From assembly GCA_012728855.1 (NCBI GenBank), contig JAAYEH010000524.1, positions 1-52,572 of the forward strand: 52,572 nt of DNA. Direction: 5' to 3'. The stretch comes from Rhodopirellula sp. (GTDB taxonomy: Bacteria > Planctomycetota > Planctomycetia > Pirellulales > Thermoguttaceae). Below the pieces are notes generated by a model. That model was given only the letters and a program-made list of their open reading frames with translations, did no database searches and had not been told where the DNA came from. A program made the translations under genes and the position numbers. Positions 6,864 to 15,931 of the stretch are shown piece by piece (position 1 is the stretch's first letter; each line of letters starts with the position of its first letter).

Positions 6864-8807
6864 ATGCAGCAGAACCTGCCCGACGATTCACCGCACATCT
6901 TGCCGCTTCCCAGCAAGCCGGGCGTTGCCGGCATTGCCGCGGAACTCCTCTGGCAGATTCCGCGGGCGGCGGACCCTGTCGCCTTTCTTGGCGCTGCGCT
7001 GCCGCTTCTGTTGTCGCCGGTCGGCGGAGACTTCATCGCCCTGGCCGAGGCGGTGGAAGGCCGGTGGTCGCCGGTTGCTCAATCCGGCCATCGCCGTACT
7101 CTGCCGGAGCAACTCCTGGCCGACTCACTCGACCGAGACTCGCCCCTGGCTTCCGACGACTGGATCGTCGCCCCACTGGCGGCCGGAACGGCGCCGGCAC
7201 AGGCGATCGTGGTTCACATCCCGCCCGAAGCCAATCCAACCAAGGCGCTGGCCGGTCTTACGGATCTGCTTCCGGTGCTGCGGGAGGGACTCGCCGCCGT
7301 TGGAGCCCGCCACCACGATCGTCGCCGGGCGCGGCGGTTGGAAACGATCCTCGAGATCACCAACCAGTGGAATCGCACTCGCGAGGTACAGCCACTGCTG
7401 ATGAAAATGGCCGAGGCCGCCACACGACTGCTGGGAGCGGACCGCGCCAGTATTTTTGTCTGGGATCGGCGCCGCCATGAACTGGTAGGACGACCCGCCC
7501 TGGGCGTTGCCGAGGGCGAGTTGCGGATCCCCGACAACCGGGGCGTGGCCGGACAGGTGATTCAATCCGGCGAGGCTCGCCGTGTCGACACGGCCACCCA
7601 GTCCGACGACATCGACCGGCATGTCGATGCGCAATTGGGCTATGAGACTCGCTCGCTCTTGTGCGTTCCGCTGCGAGGCAGATCCGGGGATCTGTTGGGA
7701 GTTTTCGAACTGATCAACAAGTTGTCCGGCAGTTTCACTGCCGAAGACGAAGAGGCGCTCGCCGAGTTGGCCGCCGGCGCCGCGATCGCGCTGGAAAACG
7801 CCCAGGATCGTGAAGAACTCCTTTCAACCACCCGCCAGATCGCCCAGCAGGCTACCGACCAGGTTCGGCTGATTGGCAAGACCCCGGCCATCGAGGCACT
7901 GCGATCGATCATCCGTCGCGTTGCAGATACCGACCTCGCCGTGCTCATTCTGGGCGAGAATGGTACGGGCAAGGAAGTAGTGGCCCAATCGATCCACTAC
8001 CTCAGCCGCCGGCGGGGAAAGCCGTTCATCGCCGTCAACTGCGCCGCCATTCCGGACACCCTCGCCGAAAGTGAGTTGTTTGGTCACGAGAAAGGGGCGT
8101 TTACCGATGCGCGGGACGCGCGGTTGGGAAAGTTCGAACTTGCCTCCGGCGGCACGATCTTTCTCGATGAGATCGGCGACTTGAGCCTCAGCGGGCAAGC
8201 GAAACTGCTCCGCGTCATCGAGCAGCACTCCCTCGTCCGCGTGGGTGGGTCCGTGCCGATCCAGACCGACGCGCGGTTGGTCGCCGCAACCAACCAGGAC
8301 TTGCCGGAAATGGTCCGCCAAAATCGCTTCCGCGAGGATCTCTATTTTCGTCTGAACGTCGTCACGATGGAGATTCCGCCTTTACGGGAGCGGCCTGGCG
8401 ATATCGCGCCGTTGGCGGAACACTTTCTCAACGATTTCTGCCGCAAGGCTCGTCGCCAAGTGCCCGCCTTCTCCGCCGCGGCCGAAAAGCGACTCGCATC
8501 CCACACGTGGCCGGGCAATGTCCGCGAACTGCGAAACCTGATGGAGCGGATCGCTTATCTGTCCACCGAAGACCGCATCGACGTTGAGGATCTTGCCTTC
8601 ATCTCCTCGCCGCGCCGCAGAGACTCCGCGGTGGCTGACACCAACCGCACGCTGGCCGACGCCACGGCAAGTTTTCAGATCGAGTACATCACGCGGGCGA
8701 TCGAACAATGTGGCGGCAACATGAGCCAGACGGCCGAATGTCTTGGACTGCACCGTTCCAACCTTTATCGAAAGATGCGGCAACTTGGCATGGCGGCGCC
8801 TGATTGA
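6864..8807 (+). CDS. GAF-domain sigma-54-dependent transcriptional activator
   Basis: The 647-residue protein has an N-terminal region of about 150 residues without a clear domain, then a GAF sensor domain (about 165-330, with VAGQVIQSGE and LLCVPLRGRSGDLLGV). An AAA+ sigma-54 activator domain follows (Walker A GENGTGKE, Walker B IFLDEIGD), then a C-terminal Fis helix-turn-helix (NMSQTAECLGLHRSNLYRKM). The sigma-54-contacting GAFTGA loop reads GAFTDA, a substitution at a normally invariant glycine. There is no receiver domain, so it should respond to a ligand or redox signal bound by GAF. The start at 6864 avoids coding through the dispersed repeat; the ORF is open to 6780. Confidence 0.85.
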   Translation: MQQNLPDDSPHILPLPSKPGVAGIAAELLWQIPRAADPVAFLGAALPLLLSPVGGDFIALAEAVEGRWSPVAQSGHRRTLPEQLLADSLDRDSPLASDDWIVAPLAAGTAPAQAIVVHIPPEANPTKALAGLTDLLPVLREGLAAVGARHHDRRRARRLETILEITNQWNRTREVQPLLMKMAEAATRLLGADRASIFVWDRRRHELVGRPALGVAEGELRIPDNRGVAGQVIQSGEARRVDTATQSDDIDRHVDAQLGYETRSLLCVPLRGRSGDLLGVFELINKLSGSFTAEDEEALAELAAGAAIALENAQDREELLSTTRQIAQQATDQVRLIGKTPAIEALRSIIRRVADTDLAVLILGENGTGKEVVAQSIHYLSRRRGKPFIAVNCAAIPDTLAESELFGHEKGAFTDARDARLGKFELASGGTIFLDEIGDLSLSGQAKLLRVIEQHSLVRVGGSVPIQTDARLVAATNQDLPEMVRQNRFREDLYFRLNVVTMEIPPLRERPGDIAPLAEHFLNDFCRKARRQVPAFSAAAEKRLASHTWPGNVRELRNLMERIAYLSTEDRIDVEDLAFISSPRRRDSAVADTNRTLADATASFQIEYITRAIEQCGGNMSQTAECLGLHRSNLYRKMRQLGMAAPD

Positions 8808-8898
8808 ATAGTTCCTGCGAAGAAATCATGGGTGGCGAGATCCGAGGCGAACCACGAAACACCGAAAACGATGCATGTCCCCTCAGAGTAGACCGAAT

Positions 8899-8952
8899 AG
8901 AGAAGAGGAACCCGTATTATCTTGGAGGCGGTAGTACGGGTTCCTCTTCTCT
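8899..8952. repeat. Palindromic repeat, AGAGAAGAGG family, copy 1
   Basis: A perfect 18-bp inverted repeat (8899-8916 and 8935-8952) with an 18-nt loop; each outer arm starts AGAGAAGAGG. The same outer sequence and the same loop length recur at 13724-13791. There is no U-run after it, so a mobile palindrome is likelier than a classic terminator. The rest of the 8808-9091 gap shows nothing. Confidence 0.75.
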
Positions 8953-9091
8953 GTTTGGCTTTTGTTTTTCGGATAGGTCGACCGTTCTTGGCTTCGTGGC
9001 GGTTTGGCGCCTGCCGCGCAGCACCCACGAATTCTGCTGAGGAACCAAAGGTTTTTTCGAAACCGAAAAGCGAAGAAAGAGACTTTCCGTC

Positions 9092-12000
9092 ATGACGCGT
9101 GCATCGCAGTTCCGGCCTGCATGGATGCTCTGCCTCGTTCTCAGCACGTGCAACTCGTTCGGCGAGGCGCTGGGCGATACCGCGGACATCGCCTCGGAAG
9201 TTGCCGGGTTGCGAGAGCAATTCCTCGCCGTCGATTTCACCGCCCTGCGGATGGCAATCAACGACCTGCGGCAGTCCTTCCCCTCTCAGTATCCCAACGC
9301 CGACGACTACCTGGCCGAGTTGGCAACGATCGAGCCGCATCGAGCCGCCACTGGCGACGGATTGGTGCGCGGCGAATCAAACGCCGTCGCGCAGGCAAAG
9401 CGGCTCTTGGCGCTCCAACGCGAGGCGCTTCAGACAAATCCGCTCTTGGACTTCGATCGGCTGTTGCTGGTCCGCCGTCGACCTTTCAAAGATGGGCGGC
9501 CCGGCAATGCCGACACGTGTACCCAATGGGACGTCGGCCTTCCCCGCAGTTCGACGGGCAACTCCACCATCCCGCCCAACGTCCACGACAACAGTCTCGT
9601 CATCCTCTCGCCCGTTTCACCGCAGGGCAAGCTCACCACCCTCTTTGCCCCGGAAGGCCCCAAGTGCCTGACGGACGTGGATCTGCACTTCGACGCCCAG
9701 CGACTGCTGTTCTCGATGCGCGACGACCGCAGTGCATGGCAGATCTACGAGATTGCCACGGACGGTACAGGCTTTCGCCAGGTGAGCCGCGGCGAGCAGC
9801 CCGACGTCGACAACTACGACGCCTGCTACCTGCCCGACGGTCGCATCCAGTTCGGCAGTTCCGCCTGCTTTCAGGCCGTGCCCTGCAATGGCAGCCACGT
9901 CGCCGTTCTCTACCGCATGGAAGCGGACGGCTCGGGCGTGCGGCAATTGTGCTTCGACCAGGACCACTGCTTCAACCCCGTGGTGCTGCCCAACGGGCGC
10001 GTGATGTATCTCCGCTGGGAGTACTCCGATTTGCCCCATTCCAACAGCCGCATGTTGTTCACGATGAACCCCGACGGCACCGACCAGCGGGCCTACTACG
10101 GCAGCAATTCCTATTGGCCCAATTCGATCTTCGGCGCGCGGCCCATTCCGCGGCAGGCCGGCAAGTTCGTGGGCATCGTCAACGGCCACCACGGTTCCCA
10201 CCGGGAAGGTGAATTGGTGCTGTTCAACGTCGCTCTGGGGCGTTATGAGGCCGACGGGGCCGTGCAGCGGATTCCCGGCTGGGGCAAGACGGTCGAACCG
10301 ATCATCCGCGACGAGTTGACGATCGACAGTTGGCCGAAATTCGTCCACCCCTATCCGCTCAGCGACAAGTATTTCCTGGTTTGCGCCAAACCGTTCGCCA
10401 CGGCGCCTTGGGATCTGTATCTGGTCGACGTCTTCGGCAACCGGTTGCTGCTCCATCACGCCGAAGGGTACGGATTGTTCGAGCCGATTCCGCTCCGCAA
10501 GACGCCTCTGCCGACGGTCATTCCCGACCGGGTTGATCCGACCCAAGTCGAGGGTACGGTCCACGTTGCCGACATGTATCAAGGCCCCGGGCTGAAGGGT
10601 GTGCCGCGCGGAACGGTGAAACGCCTGCGAGTGTACTCCCTGCATTTTGCCTACCAGGGCAAGGGAGGACTATTGGGCGTCGTCGGATTGGACGGGCCGT
10701 GGGACGTGAGGCGGATCCTGGGCACAGTGCCCGTCGAGGCCGACGGATCGGCCTGTTTTCGCGTGCCGGCCAACACGCCGATCGCGATCCAGCCGCTGGA
10801 CTGCGAAGGCAAGGCGGTGCAGTTGATGCGAAGCTGGTTCGTCGCCATGCCGGGGGAGACGGTTTCCTGCGTCGGTTGCCACATGTCGGAAAACGTGGCG
10901 CCGCGAACCGGCGAGTCGCTGGCGTTGGCCCGTCCGCCGTCCGAGATCACGGGCTGGCATGGACCGGCACGGAACTTCAGCTTCAAGCGCGAGGTGCAGC
11001 CGGTGATCGATCGCCATTGCGTGGGCTGCCACGACGGGCGAGCCGCCTATGCGGAACTCCCCCTGCCGGATCTGCGCGGTTCTCAATTGACGAGCGACTA
11101 CAAGTCGTACGTCTCCGGCAACACCAACAGCGACGGCGGCCGATTTTTCTCGGTCGGCTACTTCGAACTGTCGAGACTCGTCCGCCGGCCGGGAATCGAA
11201 AGCGATATGCACCTGTTGATGCCGATGGAGTTCCATGCCGATACGACGCAGCTCGTCGAGACGCTCCGGAAAGGGCATTACGGCGTGCGGCTCGACGAGG
11301 AAGCGTGGGACCGGCTCGTCACCTGGATCGATCTCAACGCTCCCTATCACGGCACCTGGACGGAAACGGGCATCGACCCCGGCCGGCAGCGCCAACGGCG
11401 ACGCGATTTACGCATGGCTTACGCCGGCATGGACGACGACCCGGAGTCGCTGGCCGAAGTGCCGACTCCCGCCGTGGCGACTCTGCCGCCCAATCCGCCG
11501 GTCGAGACCGTCGCGGCCGTATTGCCGGAGGTTCCCGGTTGGCCCTTCGACGCCGCCGAAGCACAGCGCCGCCAACGCGCGACCGGCCTGCCCGATCGCC
11601 GGACCGTGGAGATTTCCGACCGTGTGCGTTTGCATTTGGCGTTGATTCCCGCGGGAGATTTTGTCATGGGCGACCGCGATGGGTTTCCCGATGAACAGCC
11701 GGCTTCGCCGGTGCATATCGAATCGCCGTTTTGGATGGGCGTGTGCGAGATCAGCAACGAACAATACGCAAGCTTCGATCCGCGGCACGACAGCCGTGTG
11801 GAGTCGCGAAACGCCTATCAGTTCGGCATCCACGGATTTCCTGTCAACGGTCCGCAGCAGCCGGTGGTGCGGGTTTCCTGGCAGCGTGCGATGGCGTTCT
11901 GCCGCTGGCTTGCCGAAAAGACCGGGGAGCCGTTTACGCTGCCCACCGAAGCGCAATGGGAGTACGCCTGCCGCGCCGGCACGAACTCGGCGTTTTCCTA

Positions 12001-12448
12001 CGGGGGCGTGGATGACGATTTTTCGCCCCATGCCAACCTGGCCGACGTCAAGCTGCGATCGTTCTTCGCTGATCCCTACAAGCTCGAAGAACTGCCCCGC
12101 CAGATCACCAAGTACGACGACTGGATTCCCCGCGACACACGATTCGACGATGGTGGCCTGGTCACGGTCGCCATTGGTTCGTACGGCGAGAATGCTTGGG
12201 GCCTTCGCGATATGCACGGCAACGTCGCCGAATGGACGTTGAGCGATTATCGCCCCTATCCCTACGATGCGGCCGACGGCCGCGAGAGCGACTCGCCCGG
12301 CGGCAAGAAAGCGGTGCGCGGCGGCTCTTGGCGCGATCGCCCGCAACACTGCCGTTCGGCATTTCGCCGGCAGTATCATTCCTGGCAGGGCGTCTATCAT
12401 GTCGGTTTTCGCATCGTATGCCCGTGCCAGGGTCGCCCGAACGAGTAG
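9092..12448 (+). CDS. HzsA-like multihaem-type protein fused to FGE/sulfatase-modifying-factor domain
   Basis: The 1118-residue exported protein starts with a signal-like segment. Residues about 130-560 form a beta-propeller-like region (repeated LFSMRDDRS, PNGRVMYLRWEYSD, LFTMNPDGT) resembling the middle domain of hydrazine synthase alpha. Two c-type haem motifs follow: CVGCH at 593-597 and at 643-647, the second in the planctomycete arrangement VIDRHCVGCHDG. The C-terminal 270 residues (about 845-1118) are a formylglycine-generating-enzyme-like fold (GDFVMGDRDG, LPTEAQWEYACRAGT, MHGNVAEW, RGGSWRDRPQHCRSAFR). The first cysteine of the usual active-site pair after GGSW is missing, so the FGE activity is doubtful. 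The reaction is unknown; a periplasmic electron-transfer role is inferred. Confidence 0.75.
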   Translation: MTRASQFRPAWMLCLVLSTCNSFGEALGDTADIASEVAGLREQFLAVDFTALRMAINDLRQSFPSQYPNADDYLAELATIEPHRAATGDGLVRGESNAVAQAKRLLALQREALQTNPLLDFDRLLLVRRRPFKDGRPGNADTCTQWDVGLPRSSTGNSTIPPNVHDNSLVILSPVSPQGKLTTLFAPEGPKCLTDVDLHFDAQRLLFSMRDDRSAWQIYEIATDGTGFRQVSRGEQPDVDNYDACYLPDGRIQFGSSACFQAVPCNGSHVAVLYRMEADGSGVRQLCFDQDHCFNPVVLPNGRVMYLRWEYSDLPHSNSRMLFTMNPDGTDQRAYYGSNSYWPNSIFGARPIPRQAGKFVGIVNGHHGSHREGELVLFNVALGRYEADGAVQRIPGWGKTVEPIIRDELTIDSWPKFVHPYPLSDKYFLVCAKPFATAPWDLYLVDVFGNRLLLHHAEGYGLFEPIPLRKTPLPTVIPDRVDPTQVEGTVHVADMYQGPGLKGVPRGTVKRLRVYSLHFAYQGKGGLLGVVGLDGPWDVRRILGTVPVEADGSACFRVPANTPIAIQPLDCEGKAVQLMRSWFVAMPGETVSCVGCHMSENVAPRTGESLALARPPSEITGWHGPARNFSFKREVQPVIDRHCVGCHDGRAAYAELPLPDLRGSQLTSDYKSYVSGNTNSDGGRFFSVGYFELSRLVRRPGIESDMHLLMPMEFHADTTQLVETLRKGHYGVRLDEEAWDRLVTWIDLNAPYHGTWTETGIDPGRQRQRRRDLRMAYAGMDDDPESLAEVPTPAVATLPPNPPVETVAAVLPEVPGWPFDAAEAQRRQRATGLPDRRTVEISDRVRLHLALIPAGDFVMGDRDGFPDEQPASPVHIESPFWMGVCEISNEQYASFDPRHDSRVESRNAYQFGIHGFPVNGPQQPVVRVSWQRAMAFCRWLAEKTGEPFTLPTEAQWEYACRAGTNSAFSYGGVDDDFSPHANLADVKLRSFFADPYKLEELPRQITKYDDWIPRDTRFDDGGLVTVAIGSYGENAWGLRDMHGNVAEWTLSDYRPYPYDAADGRESDSPGGKKAVRGGSWRDRPQHCRSAFRRQYHSWQGVYHVGFRIVCPCQGRPNE

Positions 12449-12505
12449 GGCGGTGAGTCCAATGGCGTCGTGATCGGCGCCCTGCCGCCCGACACCCATC
12501 GAACG

Positions 12506-13327
12506 TCACAAAGGAAACGGCTGGTTGCTCACCGCAATTTCCAGAAAACGCTCGATTTCCTCGGAACCACCTTCCCACACTTCATCCGCCAAACGTCGCA
12601 GATCTTCCTGGCGAATCGCGCCGCAGTTCGCGCGGACCATTCGTCGAAAATCGCCGCAGTCGTATTCCCTCTTGTCCGCATCGGGATGGGGCGAGATCAT
12701 GGCCGCGTACTTCGACACCAGCGCAGCCTCCAATCGTGGAATGCGATGTCCCGTTTGTTCGTCCGTGACCACATATTTCCTCAAAATCGTTTCTTGAAAC
12801 GCCGCCCAGGGGAACATCAGGTCGATAACCGGTCTGGGATGACCATCGGAATCCCGGTCGTGGGGGTCCAGAAATCGCACCACCTGGACCGACTCGTGCA
12901 GGATCATTTCGGGCCATGCTTCCGAGATGGCCTTGATCGCCCTCTTGCGATGCCGGCGTGCTACCATCACGTCGACGTCCTGCGTGGCCCGCGGATCGGG
13001 CAGGTAACCGACGTAGCCGTGCAGTCCCATGAGAACCCAGTTCTTGATTCCGGCGGCTACGAGGACGTCGATCACGTCTTGAGGCGAAATGTCCATGGCC
13101 TGTTTCCGATGGGCCCGTCTGAATTGCCGGGTCAGGCGAACACTGACCCGCACCCCGCATGCGTGACCAGCAGGCGTCTTGGGATTCAAATCGTCCTCCC
13201 CCTGCCAGCCTGGATACCGGGCCATCGCTCGGCGCCGGCGTTCCAAATGTTCCGGGGTAAAGTAGTCTGCAGTCGCGTGCAACGGGACTTCCGGGCCCTG
13301 CGAAGTGTTCCGCTGGTCGGCCTTCAT
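12506..13327 (-). CDS. Nucleotidyltransferase-fold protein
   Basis: Residues about 78-273 form a coherent domain beginning MDISPQDVIDVLVAAGIKNW and continuing with GYLPDPRATQDVDVMV. The T-x-D-x-D pattern is the metal-binding motif of minimal nucleotidyltransferases and AbiEii-like proteins. The first 77 residues are rich in Arg and Pro, and the start could instead be the ATG at 13096, giving 196 residues; neither start has a strong ribosome site. Such proteins may modify RNA or protein with nucleotides and are often toxin-like, but no antitoxin partner is adjacent. It stands alone, convergent with the HzsA-like gene. Confidence 0.55.
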   Translation of the reverse strand: MKADQRNTSQGPEVPLHATADYFTPEHLERRRRAMARYPGWQGEDDLNPKTPAGHACGVRVSVRLTRQFRRAHRKQAMDISPQDVIDVLVAAGIKNWVLMGLHGYVGYLPDPRATQDVDVMVARRHRKRAIKAISEAWPEMILHESVQVVRFLDPHDRDSDGHPRPVIDLMFPWAAFQETILRKYVVTDEQTGHRIPRLEAALVSKYAAMISPHPDADKREYDCGDFRRMVRANCGAIRQEDLRRLADEVWEGGSEEIERFLEIAVSNQPFPL

Positions 13328-13460
13328 CGGCGGCTCGGCTTGGCAAATCCTCGGGTTATGACTGCCACTTGGCGATCATCTTACGGAGATTATAACCGCG
13401 TAAGCCCGGCCAGCCTACCACGGTAAAGGTGCTAAGGTCTTGCGTCACCCTCGTTTAACC

Positions 13461-13548
13461 GCAGTGCCCAGCGGGCCGCGCGTGCGGCAGGCTTCCGCAT
13501 TATGGTGGCAGGCCCCTCTCGCCACACGCGCGGCCCGCTGGGCACTGC
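13461..13548. repeat. 24-bp perfect inverted repeat (GC-rich palindromic family)
   Basis: The left arm at 13461-13484 begins GCAGTGCCCAGCGGGCC and the right arm at 13525-13548 is its exact reverse complement, with a 40-nt spacer. Two inverted arms around a spacer give a REPIN-like layout. Confidence 0.75.
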
Positions 13549-13634
13549 ATTGCAGACTCGTAGAGTTTTGTTTTCTTGGCGAAGTCTTGCAGGAAATCAG
13601 GTTCTTCCGGGTTTCATGTGGGTGAAATGCAGTC

Positions 13635-13658
13635 CACAAGGGGCCCGTTGGGAAGTGC
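13635..13658. repeat. Degenerate single arm of the 24-bp repeat
   Basis: It matches the right arm of the 13461-13548 element at 18 of 24 positions (core GGCCCG.TGGG.A.TGC), 87 bp downstream of that element. It probably represents an older, decayed copy. Confidence 0.45.
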
Positions 13659-13723
13659 TTATAGAGCCAGTACATCCCTTCGCCTGCCGATGGTCGGCAA
13701 CATCGCATGGCTCGGGAAAACCG

Positions 13724-13791
13724 GGAACAGAGAAGAGGCACCGGTACTACCGGTACTCCGGAAGAAAGTACCGGTGCCTCTTCTCTGTTCC
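13724..13791. repeat. Palindromic repeat, AGAGAAGAGG family, copy 2
   Basis: A perfect 25-bp inverted repeat (13724-13748 and 13767-13791) with an 18-nt loop. Each arm contains AGAGAAGAGG, as at 8899-8952, followed by a different inner stem (CACCGGTACT here, AACCCGTA there). Conserved outer arms with variable inner stems and equal loop length point to one mobile family. Confidence 0.8.
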
Positions 13792-14176
13792 ACGTCGTGA
13801 GGCGTGGAGCCAGGAGCCTGGACTGTTCGGGGCAAGCGTACCCGAGTGGCCGAGTCCCAGGTGCAAACTGCACGGGAAGGCCACGGAAGCGGGCCGAAAA
13901 CTTTCGATCCACCGGGGGTGGAAGGGCTTGGGATGGGCGCATTGCTTCTCAATCATCCTTTGGTTGCGGCCGAAGGCTGGGCCAAGGTTAAACGACCTTT
14001 ACAGGAGCGGCCAGGCCGGCCTACCACGGTAGGCGAGGATGTTCTTGGCGAGAACGAGATAGCGGGTTCTCATTTCGTCTTCGAGAATCACCATGCCGTT
14101 GAATTGGTGGGGCAAATGAGTGTTCACGGGATAGACGGCTGGATGCTCAACACATGAACCGTCTTGGAGATTGTGG

Positions 14177-14688
14177 TCACTTGGCGAAGCGAACCTCAAC
14201 GTGCAAGGGAAGAGACGCTGGCGGCGAGCCTTTGACATTATTGGGGACACCCGCCATCGGTTCGCCATCAATAACCGCCGTGTCCCCCCGCAACGAATAG
14301 CGAAACGGCTTGCCCGTAACCGGATCCAACGGCGCCGGGGCCTCGGTCAGTTCGCTCAGCGTCTCGGGGAAGCGGGCTTCGTGAGAGGCGCCGTACATCC
14401 GCAGCGCCTCGACCAGTCGCAACAAGGCGATTTCCCGGTCCACGCGGACCAATGTGTTCCGAGCGCGGAGCATGGCCGGCAGTGTGCCGGACGCCAGCGG
14501 GAGGATTTCCTGCTGCTGTTGGCCCAGCTTTTCGATGCGGCCGGTGACTTGCTCCAGAGGCTTGCGAGCCTGCCAATAAGGCACGTAATACCACTTGAGC
14601 ATTTCGTCGCGGAGCTCGTTGTAAAGCTCGAACGAATGCCGTGCTCGTCCAAGAGTCTTGCCAGCAGTTCAGGGCTGTCGGTGTCCAT
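14177..14688 (-). pseudogene. Frameshifted hypothetical protein
   Basis: The frame from ATG at 14688 reads MDTDSPELLARLLDEHG and then loses sense. Continuing one frame over gives HSFELYNELRDEMLKWYYVPY and runs to 14177, ending LPLHVEVRFAK. The C-terminal part contains LLRLVEALRMYGASHEARFP and DPVTGKPFRYSLRGDTAVI. This looks like the tail of planctomycete proteins that carry a short helical segment followed by a VTGKPF-type hairpin. A single indel near 14640 breaks the gene. The product is unknown and the N-terminal membrane region usual in such proteins is missing, so this is a remnant. Confidence 0.5.
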
Positions 14689-14800
14689 CGAGGCTGTCTC
14701 ATGCCGGGCCGTCTATCGTATAGACGCCGCTCGGACACGATTTTCCCAAGAACGCGTCAAGCGGCAACGCGACCCGCAATAAAACACTCTTTCGCCGCTG

Positions 14801-15889
14801 CTAATCTTGCAGCCCGGCGATATAGCGTTGGGCGTTGTCGTGATAGATCTTGCGAAGGACGTCGTCGGGCAGGCCGAGGCCGTAGAGCTTCCAGCGGGTG
14901 TATACGCCGAAACGGCCGATGTAATCGGGATAGTCGAAATACTCGTCGCGGGTTTCCAACAATCGATAGTAGCAGCGATACGCCTCGGGCGAGACCGGCA
15001 TGTCGAGGCCGAAGAGGATGCGGTCCTGGTACTTGAGGAAGAAATCCCGCGATGTGTACGGCTGCCGGCCCAACTCGTCGATCCGCGCGGAAAAGTCGAT
15101 GATGACATTGGGAAAGGTGTCCAACAACTCGCCGACCGACGACAGATTCTCCGGATGATTGGCCACGTGTGGCAGCAGGAATGTCGTGCCGGGATGGTCG
15201 CCGATCATGCGGTTGCGCTGCCGCAGCAGTTCCTCTTTCGAGAAATGCGATCCCACGAAACTCCATCCCGGAAACTCTTGAAGCGTGAGATAGTGCTCGT
15301 TGTGCTCGTCGATGGGGTGGAAGAAGGCAACCGGGTCTGAAACGTGGATCAGCACGGGCACGCCGCGCCGGCCCGCATGCTCCCAAATCGGGCACAACCG
15401 CTGGTCATCCACCCGCAGCAACTCGCCGCCGCGGTCGCGGAAATAGAGGCCGAGTTCCTTGGTGACCTTCAGGCCGCACGCACCCTTGGCGAGATCCTCA
15501 TCGAAATGCTCGATGCATCGGCGGACCCAATCGTCGTCCTTCAACAGGACGGGATCGCCCCATTGGGCGAAATCGGCCATGCTGAAGGCGGCGAAGCGGC
15601 CCGGGTAACGCTTCACGTACTTGTCGAGAAAGACGTCCAGAGGACGGCGGGCGATGGTATAGGTATTGTTCTCCAAAGGCATCGTCACGTTGCCTGTCAC
15701 GTTCAGCCATCGCTTCACGCCCACCGCGTCCATCACCTCGATCAGCTTTTCGGCGGGCAGTTCGCCGAAGAGGTGGTTATGGGCGTCGATTACCGGAAAC
15801 CGCGGCCTCTCGGGCGGATGCGGCTGGAGGTTCAAGAGACACTCGGGCTTGAAATCCTTCAGCAAGACCTGCTTCACGGGGATAGTCAC
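14801..15889 (-). CDS. Amidohydrolase-2 family metal-dependent hydrolase
   Basis: The 362-residue protein starts at GTG (AAGGA upstream) and has the TIM-barrel amidohydrolase motifs. The metal-binding HxH is in VIDAHNHLFGE, a further histidine in VPVLIHVSDP, another in FLLPHVANHPENL, and the terminal aspartate in ILFGLDMPVSPE. No signal peptide is visible, so it is cytosolic. Family members hydrolyse or decarboxylate small cyclic or aromatic acids; the substrate cannot be told. It lies 42 bp downstream of the aldo/keto reductase gene on the same strand and probably shares its transcript. Confidence 0.8.
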   Translation of the reverse strand: MTIPVKQVLLKDFKPECLLNLQPHPPERPRFPVIDAHNHLFGELPAEKLIEVMDAVGVKRWLNVTGNVTMPLENNTYTIARRPLDVFLDKYVKRYPGRFAAFSMADFAQWGDPVLLKDDDWVRRCIEHFDEDLAKGACGLKVTKELGLYFRDRGGELLRVDDQRLCPIWEHAGRRGVPVLIHVSDPVAFFHPIDEHNEHYLTLQEFPGWSFVGSHFSKEELLRQRNRMIGDHPGTTFLLPHVANHPENLSSVGELLDTFPNVIIDFSARIDELGRQPYTSRDFFLKYQDRILFGLDMPVSPEAYRCYYRLLETRDEYFDYPDYIGRFGVYTRWKLYGLGLPDDVLRKIYHDNAQRYIAGLQD

Positions 15890-15931
15890 GGAGCCATTGT
15901 CCTTTCGCTAGAGAACTACCAAGCGGTCGAT

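Larger units (their letters stand above)
13328..14176. other. Repeat-rich intergenic region
   Basis: About 850 bp with no credible gene; open frames here read through inverted repeats on both strands. It holds the two palindromic families described separately. It also has two copies of a short CCTACCACGGTA motif (near 13415 and 14020). It looks like a landing zone for small mobile palindromes. Confidence 0.6.

Noticed and set aside
9092..12448. True hydrazine synthase subunit
   Set aside because: The similarity is limited to the propeller and haem motifs; other subunits and hydrazine dehydrogenase are missing and the FGE-like fusion is not found in HzsA.
13570..13586. Possible sigma-54 promoter TTGGCGAAGTCTTGCA
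   Set aside because: The GG-to-GC spacing is 9 rather than 10 bp, and no gene begins downstream.
13840..13880. tRNA-like stretch GAGTGGCCGAG
   Set aside because: The D-loop-like words are not followed by an anticodon stem, T arm or acceptor stem.
13999..14271. Minus-strand frame ending with LEDEMRTRYLVLAKNILAYR
   Set aside because: The end looks protein-like and could be a gene remnant, but there is no start signal and no family I can name.
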